Shown in pieces: positions 23,235 to 32,254 of a stretch of DNA of 64,000 nt. Under the pieces are notes generated by a model. It saw nothing but the letters and a program-made list of their open reading frames with translations. It was not told the origin of the DNA and did not search any database. Within the stretch, counting starts at the first letter, position 1, and every line of letters starts with the position of its first letter. A program made the translations under genes and the position numbers. The stretch lies in NCBI RefSeq assembly GCF_965139615.1, contig NZ_CBCSIQ010000025.1:1-64000 (forward strand), given 5' to 3'. This DNA is from Kerstersia similis (GTDB lineage Bacteria; Pseudomonadota; Gammaproteobacteria; Burkholderiales; Burkholderiaceae_B).

Positions 23235-25514
23235 TCAGATCTTGCAGGCGCCGCCCGCGCAGGAATCGTCCTCGGCTTCTGCCTGGGCATCGGCCGCGCC
23301 ATCGCGGGTGTTGTGGTAGTACAGCGTCTTCAGGCCATACTTGTAGGCTTGCAGCAGATCTTTCAGCAGTTGCTTCATCGGCACGCGGCCGCCTTCGAAG
23401 CGTTGCGGATCGTAATTCGTGTTGGCCGAAATCGACTGATCCACGAATTTCTGCATGACGCCCACGAGCTTCAGGTAGCCCTCATTGCTGGGCATTTGCC
23501 ACAGCAGTTCGTACTGGTTGCGCAGACGCGGGAATTCCGGCACCACCTGGCGCAGGATGCCGTCCTTGGATTGCTTCACCGACACCAGGCCGCGCGGCGG
23601 TTCGATGCCGTTGGTGGCGTTGGCGATCTGGCTGGAGGTTTCGGAGGGCATCAAGGCGGTCAGCGTCGAGTTGCGCAGGCCGTATTGCTGGATATCGCGG
23701 CGCAGCGATTCCCAATCCAGGTGCAGCGGCTCGGTGCAGAAGGTATCCAGATCGCGCTTGTAGGTGTCGATCGGCAGAATGCCCTTGGCGTACGTCGTTT
23801 CGTTGAATGCCTTGCAGGGGCCGTACTCGCGCGACAGCTGCATCGACGCCTTCAGCAGGTAGTACTGGATGGCTTCGAAGGTGCGGTGCGTCAGGCCGAT
23901 GGCGGCGGCGTCGGAATAACGCGTACCGTTCTTGGCCAGGTAATAGGCATAGTTGATCACGCCGACGCCCAGCGAACGGCGTTTTTCCGTGGCGTTCAGG
24001 GCCGCCTTGACCGGGTAGTCCTGGTAGTCCAGCAGTGCATCCAGTGCGCGCACGGCCAGTTCGGCCAGGCCTTCGAGCTCGGCCAGCGATTCCAGCGCGC
24101 CCAGGTTGAAGGCCGACAGCGTGCACAGCGCGATTTCGCCTTCCGGGTCGTTGATGTCGTCGAGCTCGCGGGTCGGCAGCGCGATTTCCATGCACAGATT
24201 GGATTGGCGCACCGGCGCCACTGCCGGATCGAAGGGGCTGTGGGTGTTGCAGTGATCGACGTTCTGAATATAGATGCGGCCGGTGCCGGCACGTTCCTGC
24301 ATCACCAGCGAGAACAGCTCGGTGGCGGGCAGGCTGCGCTTGCGAATGGCGGGGTCTGCTTCGTATTTCAGGTACAGGCGCTCGAACTCGTCCTGATCGG
24401 CGAAGAAGGCGTCATACATGCCCGGTACATCATGCGGCGAAAACAGCGTGATGTTCTGGCCCTTGATCAGGCGCTGGTACAGCAGGCGGTTGATCTGCAC
24501 GCCGTAATCCAGGTGGCGGATACGGTTTTCCTCGACGCCGCGGTTGTTCTTCAGCACCAGCAGCGATTCCACTTCCAGGTGCCACAGCGGGTAGAACAGC
24601 GTGGCGGCGCCACCGCGCACGCCGCCCTGCGAGCAGGATTTCACTGCCGCCTGGAACATCTTGTAGAACGGGATGCAGCCGGTGTGCTGGGCTTCGCCGC
24701 CACGGATCTCGCTGCCGAGCGCGCGGATGCGGCCACCGTTGATGCCGATACCGGCGCGTTGCGACACATAGCGCACGATGGCGCTGGTCGTGGCATTGAT
24801 GCTGTCCAGGCTGTCACCGCACTCGATCAGCACGCAGGAGCTGAACTGGCGGGTGGGCGTACGCACACCGGACATGATGGGCGTAGGCAGGGAAATCTTG
24901 AAGCGCGACACGGCATCGTAGAAGCGCTTGACGTAATCCAGGCGGGTCTCTTTGGGGTACTTGGAGAACAGGCACATGGCCACCAGGATATACAGGAACT
25001 GCGGGCTCTCGTAGAGCTGCTTGGTCACGCGGTTCTGTACCAGGTACTTGCCTTCCAGCTGCTTCACGGCGGCATAGGCGAAATCCATATCGCGCCAGTG
25101 GTCGATATAGCCGTTGAGCTCCTCGAACTCCGCTGCGTCGTAATCGTTCAGCAGGTGTTCGTCATACTTGCCCAGTGCCGTCAGCTTGCGCACATGCTCC
25201 AGCAGATGCGGCGGCTCGAACTGGCCGAAAGCAATCTTGCGCAGGTGGAAGATCGCCAGGCGAGCGGCGAGGTACTGGTAGTCGGGGGTATCTTCCGAAA
25301 TCAGGTCAGCGGCTGACTTGATGATGGTTTCGTGGATATCGTCGGTGCGGATCCCGTCATAGAACTGGATGTGCGACTTCAGCTCCACTTGCGAAACCGA
25401 GACATTGTCCAGGCCTTCGGCAGCCCAGGTAATGACACGATGAATCTTGTCGAGGTTGATTGACTCCTGGCGCCCATCGCGCTTGGTCACTTTCATCGTC
25501 TCGTATTTCGTCAT
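23235..25514 (-). CDS. nrdA: Class Ia ribonucleotide reductase, alpha subunit
   Basis: Catalytic large subunit, 759 residues, that reduces ribonucleoside diphosphates to deoxy forms. An ATP-cone allosteric domain (about 5-95, starting KVTKRDGRQESINLDKIH) precedes the ten-stranded barrel. Active-site features are the Cys in TRQFSSCVLIECGD, the finger-loop NLCMEIALPTRELDD with its Cys, and the CTLSAFNLG segment. The redox pair is at the very end in DDSCAGGACKI. ATG 25514 is chosen because AAAGG lies about eight bases upstream and the family starts here. The operon order is nrdA, nrdB, ferredoxin. Confidence 0.97.
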   Translation of the reverse strand: MTKYETMKVTKRDGRQESINLDKIHRVITWAAEGLDNVSVSQVELKSHIQFYDGIRTDDIHETIIKSAADLISEDTPDYQYLAARLAIFHLRKIAFGQFEPPHLLEHVRKLTALGKYDEHLLNDYDAAEFEELNGYIDHWRDMDFAYAAVKQLEGKYLVQNRVTKQLYESPQFLYILVAMCLFSKYPKETRLDYVKRFYDAVSRFKISLPTPIMSGVRTPTRQFSSCVLIECGDSLDSINATTSAIVRYVSQRAGIGINGGRIRALGSEIRGGEAQHTGCIPFYKMFQAAVKSCSQGGVRGGAATLFYPLWHLEVESLLVLKNNRGVEENRIRHLDYGVQINRLLYQRLIKGQNITLFSPHDVPGMYDAFFADQDEFERLYLKYEADPAIRKRSLPATELFSLVMQERAGTGRIYIQNVDHCNTHSPFDPAVAPVRQSNLCMEIALPTRELDDINDPEGEIALCTLSAFNLGALESLAELEGLAELAVRALDALLDYQDYPVKAALNATEKRRSLGVGVINYAYYLAKNGTRYSDAAAIGLTHRTFEAIQYYLLKASMQLSREYGPCKAFNETTYAKGILPIDTYKRDLDTFCTEPLHLDWESLRRDIQQYGLRNSTLTALMPSETSSQIANATNGIEPPRGLVSVKQSKDGILRQVVPEFPRLRNQYELLWQMPSNEGYLKLVGVMQKFVDQSISANTNYDPQRFEGGRVPMKQLLKDLLQAYKYGLKTLYYHNTRDGAADAQAEAEDDSCAGGACKI

Positions 25515-25596
25515 CAGGAAAACCTTTCGTCGGTAGAACAACCCCGGCCTGCGAAGCAAGGGCAGGCGGAGCGCAATAAGTTCGTCAAAATAATCT

Positions 25597-25618
25597 GTGT
25601 TGCAGCTAACAGTGTTGC
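25597..25618. repeat. GTGTTGC direct repeat upstream of nrdA
   Basis: GTGTTGC occurs at 25597-25603 and 25612-25618, a 15-base period, about 85-105 bases before the nrdA start. It might be an operator. It does not clearly match the NrdR box. Confidence 0.35.
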
Positions 25619-26097
25619 CGTGGCACCGGAGCCGTGCCGTCTTTGCCTGTCCACAAAAAAAAGCCCCTCTCGCTGTGGCCGTCTGCCATTCCGGCAGCAG
25701 GCTGCCAGGAAATGAAGGAATGGCGGTATGACATCAACGGAGAGAGTCCCTTTGTTATGGACAGGCTGCATTCAACTCGCCTGAACGCCGGGAGGGGAAC
25801 ATGGCTCTGTCATCAGTTCACGGGAAGCGTACTCTGCCGGAAAACACAGCGCTGCGGCGTGGGGGGTGAACAGAGTCGGAGCGAGTTTATCGCGTGGCTC
25901 GGTAACTTTAAAGACTGGTTTTTCCGTGCCAAAAGATGTAGGCGAACACGGGCGAAGCGCGTCAAAAACCGCGCAAGCCCCATGGGTGCTGGGATTGCGC
26001 CTGGTCAGACCATTTTCATGGCAGGAAAAATGCTCAAAGAAGAAGCAAAAAAATATTCAAAAAATAAATGGGCTGGGGCTGGAAACGACGACATCTA

Positions 26098-26120
26098 GGG
26101 TTTTTTCCATGGAAAAACCC
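26098..26120. repeat. Palindrome GGGTTTTT...CCATGG...AAAAACCC
   Basis: GGGTTTTTT (26098-26106), CCATGG (26107-26112) and AAAAACCC (26113-26120) form an almost perfect palindrome, with one extra T, in AT-rich gene-free DNA. Confidence 0.6.
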
Positions 26121-26519
26121 ATATGTAGTATTTCTTAACAGGGATTGCAGGCATTTCAATATATGAAAAATAGGGCGAAAGTCGCAGGCGAATCCCTTGA
26201 AGCATTGCCTGAACCTCGCTCTCGTCCCAACTGGCAAACACTGTGTTTTCGGGCCGGAAAAAGGCTCGCCAAGCCAATCGAAAGGCCGGTTTTTTCATCT
26301 TTTCAGTGTCTTGAATACCGGTCGCGTTGGCATCATTACCGGACTCGGATGGCGATGAAAAACGGCCATGAACCCCCGTCAAGTTGCCGGCTGTATCGGT
26401 CGTCTCCCTGCCGCCAGTACAACGCCTCGCCGAAGCCGGGTGTGACTGGACCGTTCAGTGCAGTGGGGGATGCCGCAGCGCTGCATGCATCAGCCGGCGT
26501 ATGCGAGTATGCATTAGCG

Positions 26520-26616
26520 GCCAGCGGTGACAAGCCTGGGCCGGGGGCGTGGAGCATGCCGTCATCCCGCAGCCAGAACCATGCGATCGGCCTGGCCCGG
26601 GCTTGTCACCGCTGGC
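26520..26616. repeat. Long inverted repeat, 23-bp arms
   Basis: The arm at 26520-26542 (GCCAGCGGTGACAAGCC then TGGGCC) is the reverse complement of 26594-26616 with a single mismatch. The spacer is 51 bases. Transcribed, it would fold into a very stable hairpin about 97 nucleotides long. It lies about 100 bases beyond the gatB stop, so it may act as an end signal for the gatCAB transcript or be a small mobile element. Confidence 0.75.
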
Positions 26617-26712
26617 TGCGGCTTGGCAAGGGCAGGCGCATGATTGTCCATGCACCTGCCCCTTCGCTCTTGCCGCCAGGCGACCGCAGCCGGCCGCCTG
26701 GTGGTTGCGCTT

Positions 26713-28170
26713 TTAGCTATCGAGCTTTTCCTTCAACAGGCTATTGACCTGCTGCGGGTTCGCCTTGCCCTTGGCGGCCTTCATGATCTGGCCTACCAGC
26801 GAGTTGAACGCCTTCTGCTTCCCGGCGCGATACTCCTCGACAATCGCCGGATTGGCCGCCAGCACCTCGTCGATCATCGCGCCGATCGCGCCAGAATCGC
26901 TGATTTGCTTCAGGCCGCGAGACTCGATGATCGCATCGGCATCGCCATTGCCTTCCCCGGACCACAGCGCCGCGAAAATCTCGCGGGCGATCTTGTTGGA
27001 CACCGTACCGTCGGCAATGCGGGTCACCAGCCTGGCCAGGCTGGCCGCATTGATGGGGCTGTCCGCAATCGTCTTTTCCTCGCGGTTCAGCGCAGCGGCC
27101 AGCTCGCCCATGATCCAGTTGGCCACCGTCTTGGCATGGCCTTCCGGCACGGCTGCCGCGGCCTGCTCGAAATAGGCGGCGGTGTCGCGGTCTGCGCCCA
27201 GCTGCGACGCATCATAGGCCGTCACGCCATACTGCTCCTGCAGGCGGGCCTGCAGGGCGGCGGGCAGCTCGGGCATGGCCGAGCGCACTGCCTCGATCCA
27301 CTCCGGCGAAATCGCGATCGGAGGCAGGTCGGGGTCGGGGAAGTAACGGTAATCGTGCGCATCTTCCTTGCTGCGCATGCTGCGCGTTTCGTCGCGGTCG
27401 GCATCGTACAGGCGGGTTTCCTGCACCACGGTGCCGCCGTCCTCGATCAGCTCGATCTGGCGGCGTGCTTCGTAGATGATGGCGCGTTCCAGGAAACGGA
27501 ACGAGTTCACGTTCTTGATTTCCGTACGGGTGCCGAACTCCTTCTGGCCAACCGGACGCACCGACACGTTGGCGTCCACGCGGAATGAACCTTCCTGCAT
27601 GTTGCCGTCGCAAATGCCCAGCCAGACAACCAGGCTGTGCAGGGCACGGGCGTAACCCACGGCCTCGGCTGCCGAACGCATTTCTGGTTCGGAAACGATT
27701 TCCAGCAGCGGCGTGCCGGCGCGGTTCAGGTCGATGCCGGTTGCAGGCGTGCCATTGGCAAACGCGAAATCATCGTGCAGCGACTTGCCGGCGTCTTCTT
27801 CCAGGTGGGCGCGGGTCAGGTTGACCGTCTTGCGTTCCTCGCCCACGAAAAAGCTCAGGCTGCCGCCCTGGACCACCGGGATTTCAAACTGCGAAATCTG
27901 ATAACCCTTGGGCAAGTCCGCGTAGAAATAATTCTTCCGGGCGAACACCGACAGCGGGGCGATATGCGCGCCAACGGCCAGGCCAAAACGGATGGCACGT
28001 TCCACGGCGCCATAGTTGGGCACGGGCAGGCTGCCGGGCAGCGCCATATCCACCAGGTTGGCCTGGGTATTGGGCGCGGCGCCGAAGCGGGTGCTGCTGC
28101 CGGAGAAAATTTTGGAATGGGTGGAAAGCTGGGTATGGGTTTCCAGCCCGATGACGATTTCCCAGGCCAT
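26713..28170 (-). CDS. gatB: Asp-tRNA(Asn)/Glu-tRNA(Gln) amidotransferase subunit B
   Basis: The 485-residue tRNA-binding and kinase subunit of the transamidosome, which activates the carboxyl of mischarged tRNA before amide transfer. It opens with WEIVIGLETHTQLST and contains the metal/substrate segment IDLNRAGTPLLEIVSEP near residues 150-166. The tail YqeY-like domain ends with the NSLVGQIMKAAKGKANPQ motif that touches the tRNA. Its ATG shares bases with the gatA stop (TAATG), so translation is coupled. Confidence 0.97.
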   Translation of the reverse strand: MAWEIVIGLETHTQLSTHSKIFSGSSTRFGAAPNTQANLVDMALPGSLPVPNYGAVERAIRFGLAVGAHIAPLSVFARKNYFYADLPKGYQISQFEIPVVQGGSLSFFVGEERKTVNLTRAHLEEDAGKSLHDDFAFANGTPATGIDLNRAGTPLLEIVSEPEMRSAAEAVGYARALHSLVVWLGICDGNMQEGSFRVDANVSVRPVGQKEFGTRTEIKNVNSFRFLERAIIYEARRQIELIEDGGTVVQETRLYDADRDETRSMRSKEDAHDYRYFPDPDLPPIAISPEWIEAVRSAMPELPAALQARLQEQYGVTAYDASQLGADRDTAAYFEQAAAAVPEGHAKTVANWIMGELAAALNREEKTIADSPINAASLARLVTRIADGTVSNKIAREIFAALWSGEGNGDADAIIESRGLKQISDSGAIGAMIDEVLAANPAIVEEYRAGKQKAFNSLVGQIMKAAKGKANPQQVNSLLKEKLDS

Positions 28171-29687
28171 TAGAGCGACTCCGGTTTACGTTGGTGCCAA
28201 TCGGTGACTTGCTGATAACGCTCGGCGATGGCCAGCAAGCGGCCGTCCTGGAAATGGTTGCCGATCAGCTGCATGCCCACGGGCAGCGGCTTGGCGCGGG
28301 TGGTATCGAAACCGCAGGGGATGGCGACGGACGGCAGGCCGGCCAGGTTCACGCCCAGCGTATAGATATCCGACAGCCAGTCGGCGCGCGGGTCGTCGCT
28401 GTTCTCGCCGATACGGCGGGCAGCCTGGGGCGAGACCGGGCCCAGGATCACATCGCACTCTTCGCGCAAGGCCTTCTGGAAGTCTTCCGCGATCAGGCGG
28501 CGCAGGCGCTGGGCCTGCAGGTAATAGGCATCGTAGTAGCCGTGCGACAGCACATAGGTGCCCAGCAGAATGCGGCGCTGGGTTTCGGTGCCGAACCCCT
28601 CGGCGCGCGAGCGGCTGATCATGTCGTTCAGGTCGGTGAACTGCTCGGCACGGTGGCCGTAGCGCACGCCGTCATAGCGGGCCAGGTTGCTGGACGCTTC
28701 CGCCGGGGCGATCACGTAGTAGGCCGGAATCGCCAATTCGGTGCGCGGCAGCGAAATCTCCACGCGGCGGGCACCCAGCGCCTCGAAGTCGCGCAAGGCG
28801 GCTTCGATGGCATTGGCGACCTGGGGATCCAGGCCGTCGCTGAAATATTCACGCGGCAGGCCGATGCGCAGGCCTTCCAGCGGGCGGACACCGGCTGCGG
28901 CCTGGGCCGCCTGGCTGGCGTCGTAATCGCGCGACAGCCAGCCATCGGGAATGTCGTGGCTGGTGGCATCCTTGGCATCGAAACCGGCAATGGCGTCCAG
29001 CATCAGGTACACATCGCGCGCGCTGCGCGCCAGCGGGCCGGCCTGATCCAGGCTGGAACCGTAGGCGATGATGCCAAAGCGCGATACCGCGCCGTAGGTC
29101 GGCTTGATGCCGCTGACGCCGCACAGAGCGGCCGGCTGGCGCACTGAACCGCCGGTATCCGTACCGGTGGCGGCGGGCACCAGGCCGGCAGCCACGGCGG
29201 CGGCCGAGCCACCCGAGGAACCGCCGGGGACGGCTTCCTGATCCCAGGGGTTGCGTACCGGGCCGAAGGCCGAGTTCTCGTTGGCCGAGCCCATGGCGAA
29301 TTCGTCGCAGTTGAGCTTGCCCAGCGATACCGTACCGGCTGCCAGCAGTTTCTCGACCACGGTGGCGTCAAAGGGGCTGACGTAATTGGCCAGCATGCGG
29401 CTGCCGGCCGTCGTGCGCCAGCCCTGGGTGACGAAAGTATCCTTGTGGGCGATGGGCACGCCAGTCAACGGGCCGGCCTGGCCGGCGGCGATGCGGGCAT
29501 CGGCGGCGCGGGCCTGGGCCAGCGTCAGCTCGGCATCCACATGCAGGAAAGCGTTGAGCGTTGCGCTGCGGCCAACGGCGTCCAGCGCGCTCTGGGCCAG
29601 TTCTACGGCGCTGACCTCGCGCTGATCCAGGGCCTGGCGCAGGCCGGCAATGCCGTCGAACCCGGCATGGAGGGGAGATTGGGACAT
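28170..29687 (-). CDS. gatA: Asp-tRNA(Asn)/Glu-tRNA(Gln) amidotransferase subunit A
   Basis: Amidase-signature subunit, 505 residues, that frees ammonia from glutamine for the transamidosome. The Ser-cisSer-Lys triad is visible: Lys in VPIAHKDTFVTQGW, and the two Ser in the Gly/Ser-rich signature around GGSSGGSAAAVAAG and TDTGGSVRQPA. It lies between gatC and gatB in a tight operon, with a two-base gap from gatC. Confidence 0.97.
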   Translation of the reverse strand: MSQSPLHAGFDGIAGLRQALDQREVSAVELAQSALDAVGRSATLNAFLHVDAELTLAQARAADARIAAGQAGPLTGVPIAHKDTFVTQGWRTTAGSRMLANYVSPFDATVVEKLLAAGTVSLGKLNCDEFAMGSANENSAFGPVRNPWDQEAVPGGSSGGSAAAVAAGLVPAATGTDTGGSVRQPAALCGVSGIKPTYGAVSRFGIIAYGSSLDQAGPLARSARDVYLMLDAIAGFDAKDATSHDIPDGWLSRDYDASQAAQAAAGVRPLEGLRIGLPREYFSDGLDPQVANAIEAALRDFEALGARRVEISLPRTELAIPAYYVIAPAEASSNLARYDGVRYGHRAEQFTDLNDMISRSRAEGFGTETQRRILLGTYVLSHGYYDAYYLQAQRLRRLIAEDFQKALREECDVILGPVSPQAARRIGENSDDPRADWLSDIYTLGVNLAGLPSVAIPCGFDTTRAKPLPVGMQLIGNHFQDGRLLAIAERYQQVTDWHQRKPESL

Positions 29688-29689
29688 AG

Positions 29690-30001
29690 TTATTCGATCA
29701 CCTTGGGAACCAGGAACAGGCCATCGGCCGCAGCGGGCGCATTGGCCATCAGGGCGTCGCGCTCCGCCGGCGTGGCCGGGGCTGTGGTGACGGCATCTTC
29801 GCGCAGGCGGGCCACGACTTCGCCATTCACCGCCAGCGGGTGGGCCAGGGGCTCCACGCCACTGGTATCAGCCTGGCCGAGCTGCGTGTAGATATCCAGC
29901 AGACGGTTGAGTTCATCCTGGGTGCGGGCGGTTTGCTCCGGTGTCAGGGCGATGCGGGCCAGCCGGGCAATGCGTGCCACGTCTTGTTGATTGAGCGCCA
30001 T
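29690..30001 (-). CDS. gatC: Asp-tRNA(Asn)/Glu-tRNA(Gln) amidotransferase subunit C
   Basis: Small stabilising subunit, 103 residues, with the family opening VARIARLARIALTPEQ and the C-terminal NAPAAADGLFLVPKVIE strand. It is the first gene of gatCAB and divergent from mreB. Confidence 0.95.
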   Translation of the reverse strand: MALNQQDVARIARLARIALTPEQTARTQDELNRLLDIYTQLGQADTSGVEPLAHPLAVNGEVVARLREDAVTTAPATPAERDALMANAPAAADGLFLVPKVIE

Positions 30002-30079
30002 AATTCTCTGCAGCGACGGGAGGCGAAAAAGGCCGGCCCGGACTGTCTGTCAAGGAAGTTGGAAGAAAATGAGCGCCAC

Positions 30080-30144
30080 AAGAAGCAAGAAAGTCTCAAA
30101 ACTCTTTGCTTCTTAAAGGGCGTGCGAAAATTATAAGTTATGAT
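30080..30144. promoter_or_regulatory. Divergent gatC/mreB promoter region with inverted repeat
   Basis: AAGAAGCAA (30080-30088) and TTGCTTCTT (30106-30114) form an inverted repeat. Just downstream, the AT-rich block TTATAAGTTATGAT (30131-30144) offers -10 elements for mreB, and the opposite strand offers TATAAT (30130-30135) for gatC. Exact promoter positions cannot be fixed by eye. The 30002-30284 gap holds nothing else I can name. Confidence 0.4.
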
Positions 30145-30284
30145 TCATGATCCATTCGGCCTGGCCAGGATGGCGTGCCCGTGTGCGAGTCCGCCCGACG
30201 CCGATCTGGTCTTCTTGCGGCGCCATGACTGACAGCTGGCGTCCGTTTCCCGTTTTCCCCCGCAATCCTGCTAGCTGAGTTCCC

Positions 30285-31328
30285 ATGTTCGGATTCTTGC
30301 GCAGTTATTTCTCCAGCGATATGGCGATCGACCTGGGTACCGCCAACACGCTGATTTATGTTCGTGGCAAAGGTATCGTACTCGATGAGCCTTCCGTTGT
30401 TGCCATCCGCCATGAGGGCGGCCCTCACGGCAAGAAAATCATCCAGGCAGTAGGCCAGGAAGCCAAACAGATGCTGGGCCGGGTGCCCGGCAACATAGAG
30501 GCGATCCGGCCCATGAAGGACGGCGTGATCGCCGACTTCACCGTGACTGAGCAAATGCTCAAGCAGTTCATCCGCATGGTGCACCCCCGCAACATGCTGG
30601 CTCCCAGCCCGCGCATCATCGTTTGCGTTCCCTGCGGTTCCACCCAGGTTGAGCGCCGTGCAATCCGCGAATCGGCTCAGGGCGCTGGCGCCAGCCAGGT
30701 GTTCCTGATCGAGGAACCGATGGCAGCAGCGATCGGTGCCGGTCTGAACGTTTCCGATGCCAGCGGCTCCATGGTCGTTGATATCGGCGGCGGCACGACC
30801 GAAGTGGCCGTGATCTCGCTGGGCGGCATGGTCTATAAGGGTTCGGTGCGCGTCGGCGGCGACAAGTTCGACGAAGCCATCGTGACCTACATCCGCCGCA
30901 ACTACGGCATGCTGATCGGCGACCCGACGGCCGAGCTGATCAAAAAGGAAATCGGTTCCGCTTTCCCTGGCTCCGAAGTCCGGGAAATCGAGGTCAAGGG
31001 CCGCAATCTGGCCGAAGGGGTGCCGCGCAGCTTCACGGTCTCGTCCAACGAGATCCTGGAATCGCTGACCGACCCGCTCAATCAGATCGTATCGGCCGTC
31101 AAAGTGGCGTTGGAAAACACGCCTCCGGAACTTGGCGCCGATATTACCGACAAAGGTATCGTGCTGACTGGCGGTGGAGCCCTGTTGCGCGACTTGGATC
31201 GCTTGCTGCAGGAAGAAACCGGCTTGCCGGTCGTGGTGGCCGAAGATCCGCTCACTTGCGTAGTGCGTGGCTGTGGCGATGCGTTGGAGCACCTTGAAAA
31301 GCTCGGCGCGATCTTCGTTAACGAATAA
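30285..31328 (+). CDS. mreB: Rod-shape actin homologue MreB
   Basis: Actin-fold ATPase, 347 residues, that forms membrane-bound filaments guiding lateral cell-wall synthesis. Phosphate loops are seen in AIDLGTANTLIYV (about 15-27) and VVDIGGGTTEVAVISLGG (about 165), the adenosine motif in LTGGGALLRDLD, and the short amphipathic N-terminal MFGFLRSYF membrane anchor. First gene of mreBCD-mrdA-rodA. Confidence 0.98.
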   Translation: MFGFLRSYFSSDMAIDLGTANTLIYVRGKGIVLDEPSVVAIRHEGGPHGKKIIQAVGQEAKQMLGRVPGNIEAIRPMKDGVIADFTVTEQMLKQFIRMVHPRNMLAPSPRIIVCVPCGSTQVERRAIRESAQGAGASQVFLIEEPMAAAIGAGLNVSDASGSMVVDIGGGTTEVAVISLGGMVYKGSVRVGGDKFDEAIVTYIRRNYGMLIGDPTAELIKKEIGSAFPGSEVREIEVKGRNLAEGVPRSFTVSSNEILESLTDPLNQIVSAVKVALENTPPELGADITDKGIVLTGGGALLRDLDRLLQEETGLPVVVAEDPLTCVVRGCGDALEHLEKLGAIFVNE

Positions 31329-31369
31329 TCCTGGCCTGACGTGCGGGCCGGGTCGGTTTCTGGCCTGAT

Positions 31370-32254
31370 ATGCAACACGCTCCTGCACCGCGCCTGTTCA
31401 AGCATGCGCCGTCGCTTGAAACCCGAATGATTGCCCTGGCGCTGCTGGCGCTGGCGCTGATGGTGGCTGACGCGCAATGGCGTCCAGCGCTGGAACCGGT
31501 GCGCCAGGGCCTCAGCCTGGCGCTTTATCCGTTCCAGCGCGCGGTGTTGTTGCCGCGCGACCTGGTGCGCTCGGTCAATGATTGGCTCAATGCGGCAGCG
31601 CTGGTGCGCTCTGAAAATGAATTGCTGCAACGCCAGCGCATTGAGCTGGCGCAGATTTCCACGCACGCCGCACAGCTGGCCGCAGAAAATGCACAGTTGC
31701 GGCGTTTGCTGGGGGTGGGGGATCGCCCGGCGGGCCGTGGCGCCGTCGTGGTGCAGGTCATGTATGAGCCCCTGAGTGTCTATAACCGGCGGCTGGTGTT
31801 CGATAAAGGGGCATCCAGCGGGATTGCGCCCGGCATGCCTGTCATCGACGAAGGCGGGGTCGTCGGCCAGATCGTGCGTACCACGCCGATGACGGCCGAA
31901 GCCGCGCTGCTGACCGACGAGGGCGTGTCCATCCCGGTGCAGTCGCTGCGCAATGGTTTGCGCCTGATCGCCTTCGGCGGTAAATCGCCGGGCAAGGTGG
32001 AGGTGCGCTACCTTTCGGCTGACGACGACATTACCGAAGGCGATGTGCTGGTCACCAGCGGCCTGGGTGGCTTCTTCCCCGCAGGCCTGCCGGTGGCACG
32101 TATCGAGCGGGTGGAGCGGGACACCGAGTCCGGTTTTGCCAGCGCGGTGGGTGAACCCTTGTCACACCCGGAACGCTACCGGCACTTCCTGGTGCTGCTG
32201 GATGGCGAGGCCGAACCCCGTGCCGAAGGCCTTGCCACCGAGGGGGCGCCATGA
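31370..32254 (+). CDS. mreC: Rod-shape protein MreC
   Basis: Bitopic inner-membrane protein of 294 residues. A span at about 18-36 (MIALALLALALMVADAQW) is followed by a coiled coil (about 75-110, SENELLQRQRIELAQ onward) and two beta-barrel domains, with conserved GVVGQIVRTTPMTAEAALLTD in the first. It links MreB and MreD to PBP2. Its stop overlaps the mreD start (ATGA). Confidence 0.96.
   Translation: MQHAPAPRLFKHAPSLETRMIALALLALALMVADAQWRPALEPVRQGLSLALYPFQRAVLLPRDLVRSVNDWLNAAALVRSENELLQRQRIELAQISTHAAQLAAENAQLRRLLGVGDRPAGRGAVVVQVMYEPLSVYNRRLVFDKGASSGIAPGMPVIDEGGVVGQIVRTTPMTAEAALLTDEGVSIPVQSLRNGLRLIAFGGKSPGKVEVRYLSADDDITEGDVLVTSGLGGFFPAGLPVARIERVERDTESGFASAVGEPLSHPERYRHFLVLLDGEAEPRAEGLATEGAP

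Larger units (their letters stand above)
25640..26712. other. About 1.1 kb without a supported gene
   Basis: Between the nrdA promoter region and gatB no open frame has recognisable homology, a good ribosome site or coding character. The central part (about 25880-26350) is visibly richer in A and T than its neighbours. It includes a palindrome at 26098-26120 and a long inverted repeat at 26520-26616, listed separately. It may hold an unannotated RNA or a degraded insertion. Confidence 0.6.

Noticed and set aside
23055..25316. 753-codon open frame on the plus strand
   Set aside because: It is antisense to nrdA, a clearly real gene, and has no recognisable domain.
25634..26138. Two overlapping open frames (154 and 90 codons) in the nrdA-gatB gap
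   Set aside because: Neither has a ribosome site, domain or coding-like composition.
30138..31388. 416-codon open frame on the minus strand
   Set aside because: It is antisense to mreB and shows only complement-type composition.
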